Source: Cupriavidus basilensis OR16
Lineage (GTDB): Bacteria > Pseudomonadota > Gammaproteobacteria > Burkholderiales > Burkholderiaceae
Length of the DNA: 64,000 nucleotides
Assembly: GCF_000243095.1 (NCBI RefSeq)
Contig: NZ_AHJE01000044.1
Span: 124,001-188,000, forward strand
Direction of reading: 5' to 3'
The notes under the pieces were generated by a model. It searched no databases. It was not told the origin of the DNA and saw nothing but the letters and a program-made list of their open reading frames with translations. Position 1 is the stretch's first letter; each line of letters opens with the position of its first letter. Positions 1-9,165 of this stretch are shown piece after piece. Made by a program: the position numbers and the translations under genes.

Positions 1-239
1 GCCGGAGGCGCCGGCGTGGCCCGCATTGACTGACGCTGGCCGGGCCCGGCGGGTGTAAAGCCAGAAAAGCGGGATACAAGGCGATACATTTACCGGCTGG
101 TACATTGGGCGGCATCATAAGAGAAAACGCCGCCCGGGGAAAGGCGCCGGGGCCGGGCTGCTGCAGGTTTTGCGCTCGTTGCAGTGCGGCATGGCTAGAA
201 TCTGGGCTTTGCATCCTCGCGGTATCCGGACCGATCCTC

Positions 240-918
240 ATGAACCTGCCCTTCAACGACAGCTATCTTCTACACATCGCGCTTAGCGTCGGCATTGTGC
301 TGGCCGGCATGCTGGCCGTGAAGTTCATCAACCGCTTTTTCCAGGCCCGCCAGCAGGGGGACAAGGACAACCGCGGCAGCTATCGCACCTGGACCGTGGC
401 CTCGCGCAATGCGGTTGCCGCGGTGGTGTTCCTGCTGCTGCTGGGGATCTGGGTGTCCGAGCTCAAGAGCGTGGCGATCTCGCTGACCGCCTTCGCGGTG
501 GCCCTGGTGATCGGCGGCAAGGAACTGGTGATGTGTTTCCTGGGCGCTTTCCTGCGCATGATGGCGCGCCCCTTCCAGCTCGGCGATATCCCGCGTCGAG
601 GCCGAGCTGATCGCGATCACGGAGGCGGTGTGCGCCGGCTTCCTGGCCGAGGCCCGGCACAGCCTGCAGGAATACGGCGGCTCGCGCTTTCTCGATCTCT
701 CGCAGTTCGAGCCGCGCGTGATGTTCGAAGCCATGGCGGCGGACCGGCTCGATGCCCTGGTGCGGTTCCCGGTGCCGGTGTCCTCGCGCCTGTCGATCGC
801 GCAGCAGATCCTGCGCAAGTACCACCAGCAGCGCAACGCGGAGCTGGCGGCGGCAGCGGTGGCGACCAACGTGGGGCCCGCGCCCGCGCAGCAGGCCAAG
901 GCGCCGCCGCATCCTTAA
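240..918 (+). pseudogene. MscS-family mechanosensitive channel, internally deleted
   Basis: From the ATG at 240 the frame encodes two hydrophobic segments and then the run RMMARPFQLGDI, which matches the pore-exit region of MscS-type channels just before the beta domain. At about 590 this frame becomes arginine-rich nonsense. A second frame opens at 592 (RVEAELIAITEAV) and runs to the stop at 918 as a typical MscS cytoplasmic C-terminus ending in FPVPVSSRLSIAQQILRKYH. The beta domain and part of the alpha/beta domain are absent, so this looks like a frame-changing internal deletion rather than a simple point frameshift. No intact channel can be made from it. The upstream 239 bases show nothing recognisable. 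Confidence 0.7.
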
Positions 919-1065
919 GCGTCCGGCCGGGGCGGGAACCGTTTTATGGCTTCACTGAACGGCGTTTCGGTTGTATGGTAGCCGTGCCGCCGCCGTTGCC
1001 GGGGACGGGAATCGTAGCGCATTGCGTCGAACCATATCGAACCAGATCGAACAACGAGGAGACCC

Positions 1066-2151
1066 ATGAAAGCCGCTGTCCTGCATCAACCGAAGACCCC
1101 GCTTGTGATCGAAGACGTCGCCATCGGCAAGCCGGGCCCGCACGAGGTGCTGCTGCGCACGGCGGCGGTGGGCGTTTGCCACTCGGACCTGCATTTTCTA
1201 GATGGTGCTTATCCCTTCCCGATGCCGGTGGTGCTCGGGCACGAGGCGGCCGGCGTGGTGGAGCAGGTGGGCTCCGAGGTGCGCACGGTCAAGCCCGGCG
1301 ATCACGTGATCACCTGCCTGTCGGCCTACTGCGGCCATTGCGAGCACTGCCTGACCGGCCACCTGTCGCTGTGCGTGGAGCCGGACACCAAGCGCCGCGA
1401 GGGCGAGGAGCCGCGCCTGCTGGCCAAGGGCGCGCCGATGAACCAGTTCCTCAACCTGTCGGCGTTTGCCGAGCAGATGCTGATCCACGAGCACGCGCTG
1501 GTGGCGATCCGCCGCGATATGCCGCTGGACCGTGCCGCGCTGATCGGCTGCGCCGTGACCACCGGCATGGGTGCGGTCATCCACACCGCACGCGTGAGCC
1601 CGGGTGAGACCGTGGCGGTGATCGGCTGCGGCGGCATTGGCCTGGCCACCATCAACAGCGCGGCCATTGCCGGCGCCGGCCGCATCATCGCCATCGACCG
1701 GGTGCCTGGCAAGCTCGAGCTCGCCAGGCAATTCGGCGCGACCGATGTGATCAATGCGGCCGACGTCGATGCGGCGGAAGCCGTACGCGAGCTCACCCGC
1801 GGCGGCGTGCACCATGCGTTCGAAGCCATCGGCCTGAAGCAGACCGCCGAGCAGGCCTTCTCCATGCTGCGCCGCGGTGGTACCGCCACGGTGATCGGCA
1901 TGATCGCCCCGGGGGTGAAGATCGAGATCAAGGGCACGGATTTCCTGGCCGAGAAGCGTATCCAGGGCTCGATGATGGGCTCCAACCGCTTCCCGGTGGA
2001 CATGCCGCGCCTGGTGGATTTCTATATGTCGGGCAAGCTCAAGCTGGACGAGCTGATCTCGCGCCGCATGCCGCTGGAGAACATCAACGAGGCCTTCGAT
2101 GAACTGCGCCGTGGCGAACTGGCGCGCTCGGTGATCATGTTCGAGCACTGA
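1066..2151 (+). CDS. zinc-dependent alcohol dehydrogenase (MDR superfamily)
   Basis: A 361-residue medium-chain dehydrogenase that should oxidise an alcohol or reduce an aldehyde with NAD in the cytoplasm. Catalytic zinc ligands are visible as Cys38, the GHE at 58-60 and Cys162. The structural zinc site is complete (Cys89, Cys92, Cys95, Cys103). The Rossmann motif GCGGIG lies at 187-192 and is followed by Asp211 at the end of beta2, which favours NAD over NADP. Length and order fit the class III-like ADH branch. The start is supported by GAGGAG about 6 bases upstream. It stands alone: the neighbour upstream is a broken channel gene and the one downstream is an LtrA remnant on the other strand. 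The substrate cannot be read from the sequence. Confidence 0.93.
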   Translation: MKAAVLHQPKTPLVIEDVAIGKPGPHEVLLRTAAVGVCHSDLHFLDGAYPFPMPVVLGHEAAGVVEQVGSEVRTVKPGDHVITCLSAYCGHCEHCLTGHLSLCVEPDTKRREGEEPRLLAKGAPMNQFLNLSAFAEQMLIHEHALVAIRRDMPLDRAALIGCAVTTGMGAVIHTARVSPGETVAVIGCGGIGLATINSAAIAGAGRIIAIDRVPGKLELARQFGATDVINAADVDAAEAVRELTRGGVHHAFEAIGLKQTAEQAFSMLRRGGTATVIGMIAPGVKIEIKGTDFLAEKRIQGSMMGSNRFPVDMPRLVDFYMSGKLKLDELISRRMPLENINEAFDELRRGELARSVIMFEH

Positions 2152-2182
2152 GCGCCGCGGGCGTGGCCCGGGCGCGCGCCGC

Positions 2183-2377
2183 CTAGGCCACTGTCTTCCC
2201 GTTCGCCCCGGCGTGCTGGCCGCGCCGCCGCGACACGCTCTCCCACACCGCCACCACGCACATCACCGCGCTGGTCAGCCCGCCCAGGTGTGACAGCGGG
2301 ATGTGGCCGTAGATTGCGCGCTTGTAGAGCGCGTTTCCAATCAGGTAGATGCCCGGGCCCTGGCCAGCTGGCGCTGC
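2183..2377 (-). pseudogene. LtrA (low temperature requirement A) C-terminal remnant
   Basis: Read on the minus strand, about 64 codons ending in TAG at 2183 give GPGIYLIGNALYKR followed by IPLSHLGGL, a close match to the conserved last segments of the bacterial LtrA membrane protein family (normally about 380 residues). No start codon or upstream transmembrane segments are present: the homology stops abruptly near 2377, where the sequence becomes less GC-rich. It is therefore a 5'-truncated fragment. Confidence 0.6.
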
Positions 2378-2498
2378 AATTTAGGACTTATCCGATTTCC
2401 CGCACGATGAAAGCTAGCTAGACTTCGTGTCTCGGCATGCCCGCGTGTGCCGATTGACCTTTGCATAGTGGGTGACCCCCTCCTACCCCAATCGCGCC

Positions 2499-2535
2499 CC
2501 AGGCTGTCCGCCCCGTGACAGCCTGGTTTTTTTTT
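2499..2535 (+). terminator. rho-independent terminator
   Basis: A perfect 10-bp stem (CCAGGCTGTC / GACAGCCTGG) with an 8-base loop is followed directly by nine T residues at 2527-2535. It can terminate rightward transcripts. The only complete rightward gene upstream is the dehydrogenase ending at 2151, about 350 bases away, so it may originally have belonged to a gene now deleted between them. Confidence 0.85.
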
Positions 2536-2859
2536 GCTTGTTCACGGAATTCGACCCGAACGGATGTTCAGGTTGGGATGGTTTGCGAGCCCGTCTCGGG
2601 ACGCTCGCGTGTTTCCTTCCGCAGTTCAAACAGGTCAGGAGGATTTTCGGTCGCGAGGCAAGCTCTGAAATGGAATCAGGACAATTATTCGTGCGATCAT
2701 GCGGGCCGGAAAGTGTGCGGGCGGCTATGTATTGACTACCAGCAGTCCCGCCGCATTGCGCTACGCTTTCCTAACGTCATGGCACACGTCAGCGGCCAAA
2801 AGTGGCCGATGCGCTACGTTCCGTTATATGACCGAGGCCGCCGCGTTACACGGGTCCAG

Positions 2860-3600
2860 ATGAGCTACCGCCCTCAACAGCATCAAGTACAAGACCTTCT
2901 CACTTCTTATTTCTGGAGTGGCGACGCCATCCGCAGCCGGCGCGTGAGTGACATCGTGCTATCAGGCACGGTCGACATGCCTGTGCCCCCCGCACGTCTG
3001 CTCGCGGATTGGGCCAGGGAGATATCGTCCCGCCTGGTCCTGGAACCCGGGGATGTCGAGGCAATGCCTTTGGCACGGGCGCGGGCGCGCTGGCCGGACT
3101 ACGCGCGCTGCGTGCAGGCGGTGTCCGACTGGGCGGGCGCGCTTGGGCTGCCTGGGGTGCTTGCCTGCGGTGACGTAGCCCTCATGGCCTGCCGCGGCGC
3201 GAGGTACCACCATGACGGTGAGCAATACGGCGGTGCGGCCTTTTGCAATCTCTTCCTGAGCGAGGACAGAGGCCAGGACTTGCATTTTCCCTCTTCGGGC
3301 CATCGCATCCCCTTGACCCGGGGTACGGTCGTTATCTTCGATACCTGCCAGCCTCATGGCGTAATTCAACGCAGCAGCAGCGGATTTCATGCGGGCGATT
3401 TCCCGCCCGACCAGGATTGCACCCAGCTCTTCCTGACCTGGGAGCTTCCCATCGAAGATGCCCGTGTTGCGCACGCACTCAAGGTCGCCTTCGACATCGC
3501 CCCTTCGGCCTCGTCGCAGCCGGATGAAGAGCAAGTCTGGTTGAACGATGCAAGGGCCAACGTGTGCCCGGACTCCGGCCGGTGGTGTCGGGCCGGCTAG
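2860..3600 (+). CDS. 2OG-Fe(II) oxygenase-like protein
   Basis: A 246-residue protein whose C-terminal half has the signature of a double-stranded beta-helix oxygenase: H117-H118-D119 forms an HxD, followed by a Leu/Phe-rich strand, GQDLHFP, the turn RIPLTRGTVVIFD, and a distal His166 in CQPHGVIQR whose Arg would bind 2-oxoglutarate. This spacing fits prolyl-hydroxylase-like enzymes, so an iron- and 2-oxoglutarate-dependent oxidation is likely; the substrate is unknown. The reading frame stays open upstream to 2515, but that part overlaps a terminator and is unlikely to be coding. Candidate starts are 2779, 2809 and 2860, none with a convincing ribosome site; I chose 2860. The gene stands alone. 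Confidence 0.6.
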   Translation: MSYRPQQHQVQDLLTSYFWSGDAIRSRRVSDIVLSGTVDMPVPPARLLADWAREISSRLVLEPGDVEAMPLARARARWPDYARCVQAVSDWAGALGLPGVLACGDVALMACRGARYHHDGEQYGGAAFCNLFLSEDRGQDLHFPSSGHRIPLTRGTVVIFDTCQPHGVIQRSSSGFHAGDFPPDQDCTQLFLTWELPIEDARVAHALKVAFDIAPSASSQPDEEQVWLNDARANVCPDSGRWCRAG

Positions 3601-3877
3601 TTGTCAGGGTCGTTTTGTGCGGCGAAAACGCTGCCGGAGTCATCGCTGATTGTCGCGATCCGCGACAACGCAAGCCGCAAGGAATCCCCGCGCATGGATG
3701 GCACCGCTTGCCGCTTTCTCGTTGGCCTTCTGAAGGCAGCCGAGCAAATCTGCACGATCTTGCGAAAGGCATCCTCCACGGTGTCCTGACGCTTTAGCAC
3801 CAGAGGGGTCGCACGCACGGAATTCGGCATCTCGCAGACCGGCCTTCCGCAAGCTCGAATTTCAGTTCTCTCTCCAT
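3597..3877 (-). pseudogene. CYTH-CHAD protein remnant
   Basis: The minus-strand ATG at 3877, preceded by GGGGAGATATGCC, begins MERELKFELAEGR, the classic start of a CYTH (triphosphate tunnel) domain with its ExExK motif. After about 15 codons the frame changes and CHAD-domain sequence follows directly: PLVLKRQDTVEDAFRKIVQ, then in another frame CLQKANEKAASGA, then back to MRGDSLRLALSRI, resembling the CHAD HxMRxxxRRLR segment. Most of CYTH and the second half of CHAD are gone and at least two frame changes occur. An intact CYTH-CHAD protein of about 500 residues would act on or bind polyphosphate-like anions. Confidence 0.55.
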
Positions 3878-4055
3878 GGCATATCTCCCCGGCTGAACGA
3901 CGAACGGGCGTTTGAACAACCCGTTCATTGGTTTGTCATCAATGGATAAGACAATGCGCCGCTCCCAAGGTGACTAGTCAACAGTCGCGCCTTGGGTATG
4001 ACAAAACAATGGCACGGGCGCCCCCACAAGAGCCCGGCCGATCAGGGAGCTAGTT

Positions 4056-5360
4056 ATGTTGTTCAAGGGCCGATATCCGTTCGGCGCGCTGGGCCGTGCG
4101 GCCTGCGCACTGATTTTTTGCGTCACGCTGGCAGGCGCTTTAAGCGCCTGCAACAGCACTGGCGACAGTGGGCCGGCGACCATGCAGTCGGTCAGGCATG
4201 TCTTCGTGCTGACCATGGAAAACAAGAACTACAACGACACCTTTGGCTCGAGCACGCAGGATCCCGACCTGCAAGCCATGGCCAAGCAGGGTGCGCTGCT
4301 GACTCAGTACTTCGGTACCGGTCACGTCAGCCTGGACAATTACATCGCGATGATGAGCGGCCAGCCCTCCACCAGGGAAACGCAGGGTGACTGCGTCCGG
4401 GGCTTCAACGATGCGGTGGCCGACGGCTCGGACGCCGGCAATCCGAAGGTGCTGAAGACGACCAACGGCCTGGGCTGCGTGTATCCCAAGGAAGTGAAGA
4501 CCTTCGTCAACCAGATCGATGATCTGGGCCTGGCCTGGAAGGGCTACATGGGGGACATGGGCAACGACCCGACCCGTGAGTCGGCCACCTGCGGCCATCC
4601 CAAGATCGGCGCCATCGACAATACCCAGTCCGCTCGGGCACCGACCGCCGACGTGCCGAAGGGCGACCAGTACGCGACCCGCCATAATCCCTTTGTCTAT
4701 TTCCATTCGATTATCGACAACCAGAGCTATTGCGATACCCATGTCGTGAATCTGGATGCGAACCTGGAAAAGGACCTGAAGTCGGTCGATACCACCCCCA
4801 ACTTTGTATTCGTCACCCCGAACCTGTGCGATGACGGCCACGACGGTGATGGCACGGGCGCCAAGCCCTGTGTCAACGGCGACAAGGGCGGCCTGTTCTC
4901 GATCAACGCCTTCCTGAAAAAGTGGGTCGCGATCATTCAGGCCTCGCCCGCTTACCAGAAGGACGGCCTCATCATCATCAACTTCGATGAATCGGCCGAC
5001 ATCGTTCCGGCCGGCTCGACAATCACCAACGGCGTGACGACGGTTACGCTGAACTTGCCCGGCGACTCGTGCTGCGGCCAGCAGGCCGGCCCCAACGTGA
5101 CGCGCCCGGACGATGCGATCCTGCCGGTTTCCGCAACGCTGCAATACAAGCTGCACTATCAAGGTGTGGGCGGCGACCGCGTTGGCGCAGTCATGCTCTC
5201 GAAGTTCATCAAGCCAGGCACGGTGACCAACACGCCGTATAACCACTATTCGATGCTCAAGAGCCTGGAAAACATCTTCCAGACCAATGGGTACTTGGGC
5301 TACGCCGATGACAAGAACCTGGTGCCTTTCGGTACCGACATCTTCACCAACCTGCAGTGA
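4056..5360 (+). CDS. phosphoesterase-family lipoprotein (AcpA/PLC-like)
   Basis: A 434-residue exported protein. The N-terminus carries a hydrophobic signal (about 15-31) ending in a lipobox LSAC with the acylated Cys at position 32. The mature part starts VFVLTMENKNYNDTF, the diagnostic metal- and nucleophile-bearing strand of the phosphoesterase family that includes acid phosphatase AcpA and bacterial phospholipase C. A later INFDESAD segment and the HYSMLKSLENIF segment near the C-terminus complete the family pattern. It is expected to hydrolyse phosphate esters in the periplasm or on the outer membrane. AGGGAG lies just upstream of the ATG. The stop overlaps the GTG start of the next gene (GTGA), so the two are translationally coupled. 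Confidence 0.85.
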   Translation: MLFKGRYPFGALGRAACALIFCVTLAGALSACNSTGDSGPATMQSVRHVFVLTMENKNYNDTFGSSTQDPDLQAMAKQGALLTQYFGTGHVSLDNYIAMMSGQPSTRETQGDCVRGFNDAVADGSDAGNPKVLKTTNGLGCVYPKEVKTFVNQIDDLGLAWKGYMGDMGNDPTRESATCGHPKIGAIDNTQSARAPTADVPKGDQYATRHNPFVYFHSIIDNQSYCDTHVVNLDANLEKDLKSVDTTPNFVFVTPNLCDDGHDGDGTGAKPCVNGDKGGLFSINAFLKKWVAIIQASPAYQKDGLIIINFDESADIVPAGSTITNGVTTVTLNLPGDSCCGQQAGPNVTRPDDAILPVSATLQYKLHYQGVGGDRVGAVMLSKFIKPGTVTNTPYNHYSMLKSLENIFQTNGYLGYADDKNLVPFGTDIFTNLQ

Positions 5361-6568
5361 GCAAGTACTGGCGCAAGGCGGGAGCCGCCTTCATCGCAGC
5401 GGCGCTGCTTTGCCTGTGTGCGTGTGGCCGCGAATCGGCCCTTGCCGTCGCGCCCTCCGCCAAGGCGGTGGCCGCGATCGGCAAGCTGGCCTTTTCCGAC
5501 CCTTCGCTGTCGGCGTCGGGCCGCATGTCGTGTGCGAGCTGCCATAGCCCCGACCACGCCTACGGTCCGCCTAACGCACTGGCTGCGCAATTGGGCGGGC
5601 CGGATCTGCAGGCGCACGGGACCAGGGCTGTGCCATCGCTGCGCTATCTGCGCCGCACGCCTGTCTGGTTCAAGACTTACCAGTCGAATCTGCGCGAGCG
5701 CCTGACGGATACCGACAACGTGCCTGTCGGCGGCTTTACCTGGGATGGCCGCTTCAACACCATGGCCGAGCAAGCGGCGGCACCATTGCTGGCCGCAAAC
5801 GAAATGGCCAATCCAGGTATCGAGGCCGTGGTGGAGCGTCTTTCCAGGAGCGCCTACGCCCAGCGCTTCCGTGAAGTCTTCGGCCATGACATCTTTTCGC
5901 GCCCCGACGCTGCATTCAAGGCGCTGGGCCAGGCCCTGCAGCGCTTCCAGCTTGACGACCCGAGCTTCCAGCCTTACGACAGCAAGTTTGATCTTTACCT
6001 CGACCGCAAGGTTGAGTTGACCGTGCAGGAACTGCGCGGCCTCAAGCTGTTCAGGGACCGGGATGGCGGCAATTGCGCCGCCTGCCACATCGTCGAGCAG
6101 GGCGCCAACGGCGCGCACCCGCTGCTTACCGATTTCAGCTTCGCGGCGATCGGCGTGCCGCGCAATCCGGAAATTCCGGCTAACACTGATCGGGATTATT
6201 ACGACATGGGGTTATGCGGTCCAGCACGGACCGACCAGGCGCAAGCGCAGCACTATTGCGGGATGTTCAGGACACCTACGCTTCGCAACGTCGCCACGCG
6301 CGGCGCGTTCTTCCACAACGGGCGTTTCCACAGTCTGGAAGACGCACTGCGCTTTTATGTGGAGCGCGATACCGCACCCCAAAAATGGTATCCGCATCCG
6401 GGCAGCAAGCGCCAGTTCGACGACCTTCCCGAAGCGCTGCAGGACAACGTCGATCACATCAATGCGCCATTCACGCATCACAAGGGTGAGAAGCCTGTTT
6501 GGTCCGAGGCAGATATCCGTGACGTGATCGCGTTTCTCAGGACGCTGAACGACGGCTATCAGCCGTAG
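5357..6568 (+). CDS. di-haem cytochrome c peroxidase / MauG-family lipoprotein
   Basis: A 403-residue exported di-haem protein. A signal with an LCAC lipobox (Cys23) is followed by two c-type haem sites, CASCH at 59-63 and CAACH at 240-244, the spacing of the CcpA/MauG superfamily. The region FRTPTLRNVATRGAFFHNG is the typical second-haem pocket. Members either reduce H2O2 or, like MauG and MbnH, use high-valent iron to oxidise side chains of a partner protein. Without the axial residues modelled I cannot decide which. It begins with GTG inside the stop of the phosphoesterase gene, so the two proteins are made together and probably sit in the same periplasmic or outer-membrane compartment. 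Confidence 0.85.
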   Translation: MSKYWRKAGAAFIAAALLCLCACGRESALAVAPSAKAVAAIGKLAFSDPSLSASGRMSCASCHSPDHAYGPPNALAAQLGGPDLQAHGTRAVPSLRYLRRTPVWFKTYQSNLRERLTDTDNVPVGGFTWDGRFNTMAEQAAAPLLAANEMANPGIEAVVERLSRSAYAQRFREVFGHDIFSRPDAAFKALGQALQRFQLDDPSFQPYDSKFDLYLDRKVELTVQELRGLKLFRDRDGGNCAACHIVEQGANGAHPLLTDFSFAAIGVPRNPEIPANTDRDYYDMGLCGPARTDQAQAQHYCGMFRTPTLRNVATRGAFFHNGRFHSLEDALRFYVERDTAPQKWYPHPGSKRQFDDLPEALQDNVDHINAPFTHHKGEKPVWSEADIRDVIAFLRTLNDGYQP

Positions 6569-6783
6569 CGCTGCTACCAGCGCCTAGTCCAGTTGCCGAG
6601 GAGGAAGCATAGGGACGATTGAGAATCCTCGTATCACCACGAACAAGAGAGAACCGTCGCCGAAACATCGGTGACCGCGCGTAGCAACCGTAAGGCTGGG
6701 CTTCCGCTCACTATCAGCCCGCGATGTGCGATGTCGGCGTTCGACGCTTGCGTCGCGATCATTAGAATCACTTTGGAAACCTT

Positions 6784-7614
6784 ATGAATCCAAATCTCCC
6801 AATCCCGCAACGCAGAAAATTCCTTGCCGCCGGATCGGCAATGGCGGCAATGGCGGCAACGTCTGTACTAAGCGCATGCGGCGGTGACGATGCCACTTCC
6901 GCATCGGTTAGCGACGCCGAGCTTCAGGCGCAAATTGCCGCCAAACTGAATGCTCAGCTCGGCGATAGCGCGACTGCGAATGCGATCCAACCGGCACTGC
7001 TAGACGTCGGCTTCACGTGGGACCTACCGATGATACCGGCCGCGCAGGTCGGCGCGATCGTCGCGTACAGCTTCGGCAATCGCCCGAATGCCGCGAGCGG
7101 CAACACGTCGAGCTCGGGCGGCAACCAGCTCGCGTTGCCCGATCCGGGACCTGTCAACGAAGCATTGGCCGATGCCGTTCACCAGATCTACGTGCTGAAG
7201 CCCGTGAAAGTCTATGCGCAATGGGAAATTTCCCGCTTCCTCGTGTCGAAGTACGGCATGGGAACGGACGTGCTGACGTCGATAGAACCGGTGGTCGCTA
7301 GCAACGGCACGATCGTGTACCTGAGCACCGCCGGCGTCGCGGCCGCGGCAGTGTCGCGGGCTGGCGGCGGCGTCGCGATGGGCAATGTCGCGGTGGTCGG
7401 CCATCGCGATCATGCGAAGCGCTGCATTCAGACTTCGCAGCAGGCGGGCATGAAGGCTTACGCGGTGAGCGAAGTACCGCTGCCCACGGTCTACGACCCG
7501 CAATCGGGCCAGCCGTGGACGCGCAACCGCAGCCTGTATCTCGTACACGACATGTATGCGCAGATGATCGGCAGGGCCATCGGTGCCACGAGCCAGGCTT
7601 TTCCGAAAGGCTGA
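6784..7614 (+). CDS. Tat-exported protein of unknown function (paralogue 1)
   Basis: A 276-residue protein with a twin-arginine signal (QRRKFLAAG) followed by an Ala-rich hydrophobic stretch and a possible lipobox LSAC near residue 32. The mature part shares with the next gene the blocks IVAYSFGNR, PGPVNE, IADAV/LADAV, YAQ.EI, VSKYG or AAKYG, GVAAA, and HRDxA followed by GMKA. I do not recognise a named family. The order (Rossmann-like strand, regular helix, KYG turn, strand ending in a conserved HRD) vaguely recalls DUF218/YdcF-type folds, which is speculative. It ends in an ATGA overlap with its paralogue. The 215 bases upstream show no gene. Confidence 0.7.
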   Translation: MNPNLPIPQRRKFLAAGSAMAAMAATSVLSACGGDDATSASVSDAELQAQIAAKLNAQLGDSATANAIQPALLDVGFTWDLPMIPAAQVGAIVAYSFGNRPNAASGNTSSSGGNQLALPDPGPVNEALADAVHQIYVLKPVKVYAQWEISRFLVSKYGMGTDVLTSIEPVVASNGTIVYLSTAGVAAAAVSRAGGGVAMGNVAVVGHRDHAKRCIQTSQQAGMKAYAVSEVPLPTVYDPQSGQPWTRNRSLYLVHDMYAQMIGRAIGATSQAFPKG

Positions 7615-8411
7615 TGATGTCCGCCAATTTCACGATACCTACGACCATGCACACTCGCCGCCATTTCCTGACTTCCGCGCCCGCGTTCGCCGCGTTGTGC
7701 GCCGCCAGCACCGCCAGTTTCGCCAGCGATATCCTGGCCTCGGACGCCGAGCTGCAGCGCCAGATGCAGGGCAAGCTGACCGCCGAACTTAACGATCAGG
7801 CCGTCGCCTCCACCGAGACCGGCTACCTGTTCGACGCGTTCTTTTCGTGGACGCCGCCGACCGTTGATGCGGGCCAGGTCAATACGATTGTCGCGTACAG
7901 CTTCGGCAATCGGGCCGCGACTGGCGGCGCCGTGCCGGTGCCCGGTCCCGTCAACGAGCAGATTGCGGATGCCGTCTACCTGCTTCATCAGACGGTCGGG
8001 GCACCGATCTACGCCCAGCAGGAAATCGCCAGTGTGCTCGCGGCCAAGTATGGGCTGACCAGCGGCGTTAACTCGATCTCGCCCCCCGCTGGCGCAAGCA
8101 GTGTTGGCGTCACGGTGCCGACGCCCGAGGGCGTCGCCGCCGCGATCGTCAAGCAGGCCGGCACTGCTGCCGCGCTGGGGACGATCGCGGTCATCACGCA
8201 TCGGGATCAAGCATCGCTCGCCGTTCAGGTCTCGAATGCGATCGGCATGAAAGCGGCTGTGCCTGCGGGCCTGTCGCTGCCGGCGGCGTATGACACGTCC
8301 GCGCAGCCACCGGCGCTTCGTCGACGCGACCTCTATTTGCTGGGCAATCTGAGTACGCGTCTAGGCATGCTGCGACTCAACCTCATCAGTCAGGAATATC
8401 CGAACGGATAA
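7614..8411 (+). CDS. Tat-exported protein of unknown function (paralogue 2)
   Basis: A 265-residue paralogue of the preceding gene, overlapping its stop (ATGA). A second ATG follows at 7617, and an ATG at 7647 (MHTRRHFLTS) would place the twin-arginine motif right at the start, as is usual. There is an Ala-rich signal and a probable AxA cleavage site around TASFAS, without a lipobox. Shared blocks with paralogue 1 are IVAYSFGNR, PGPVNEQIADAVY, YAQQEIAS, AAKYG, GVAAAIV, ITHRDQA and GMKA. Export through Tat implies folding in the cytoplasm, often with a cofactor. Function unknown; the pair and its proximity to the phosphoesterase/MauG pair are the only clues. Confidence 0.68.
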   Translation: MMSANFTIPTTMHTRRHFLTSAPAFAALCAASTASFASDILASDAELQRQMQGKLTAELNDQAVASTETGYLFDAFFSWTPPTVDAGQVNTIVAYSFGNRAATGGAVPVPGPVNEQIADAVYLLHQTVGAPIYAQQEIASVLAAKYGLTSGVNSISPPAGASSVGVTVPTPEGVAAAIVKQAGTAAALGTIAVITHRDQASLAVQVSNAIGMKAAVPAGLSLPAAYDTSAQPPALRRRDLYLLGNLSTRLGMLRLNLISQEYPNG

Positions 8412-8575
8412 ACCCGCGCAATTTTCCCGCCATCCACACCAAGTTCGGAACCTCTACCTGATTGTTCGCGGCGCAGGACCACCGCCACGGCCGAAGAACG
8501 GTCCCGGTCTACCAAACGGTAGGCCGGGGCCAACGGGGATAAATCTGAAAAGCGGGCACTGTCCCATGATCGACC

Positions 8576-9026
8576 TCAGTCGCACGAATACAGTCCATGC
8601 TGACGCGCGAACCGTGCGCGTCGATCGCCTAGCTTATCCGGGTCGGCCCAAAAGGCTCTCTCCAGGGCATCGAGTTCTGTGGTGGAGCGCGTATTCGTAG
8701 CACTCTCCAGCGCTGTTGGAGAAGAACTGATGGAAGCCCCCGCTGTACACCTCGCCGATGAGGCAGGTCACTGCAAAATAGGTCTTCTCATGGATCCCAA
8801 GGGACAGAAAGCCGCCACCTTCGCCGTGAACACGATTGACCAGGCCGGTCCAGTATTCCCGTTCAGCGCTTTCCCCGCATTGGCGCTCGCGCACACGGCG
8901 CTTCTTGCCATCGTCAATCTGCTGTCGGTATCCGCCTTTACACGGCATGCACAAGCCGCCGGTCTTCGCCGCGGTGTCCGCAAGAATGAGTTCGCCGCAA
9001 AGTGCGCAAGGCAGTCGTTCGCTCAT
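8576..9026 (-). pseudogene. DMP19-family protein with zinc-ribbon N-terminus, internally deleted
   Basis: From the minus-strand ATG at 9026 the frame encodes a four-Cys knuckle (CALC ... CMPC) and then the DMP19 (DUF4375) core: YWTGLVNRVHGEGGGF, EKTYFAV and GEVYSGGFHQFFSNSAG. At about 8690 the frame changes. The other frame carries TTELDALERAFWADPDKL and ends HGLYSCD with TGA at 8576, which looks like the authentic C-terminus. The roughly 50 residues normally separating these blocks in DMP19 proteins are missing, so an internal deletion with a frame change is the best explanation. DMP19 proteins are proposed DNA mimics; this copy is unlikely to work. Confidence 0.6.
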
Positions 9027-9165
9027 GGGAAGGGAAGGCCGAATGGGTTCGACTATGTATGCCCCCCGACAATAGGCAGCCGGTCATGGAGGCACGCAAA
9101 GATAAAGGGAGGGATCGCCACTACGCCAAAGGCGGGCGCCGGTCAGGCGCCCGCCCCGCCTTGGG

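Noticed and set aside
105..1607. A 500-codon frame over the channel remnant and dehydrogenase start
   Set aside because: After base 590 it is Arg/Gly/Pro-rich nonsense and overlaps the dehydrogenase in another frame.
2515..2859. Extended N-terminus of the oxygenase-like gene
   Set aside because: The region overlaps a terminator, has non-coding composition and no ribosome site.
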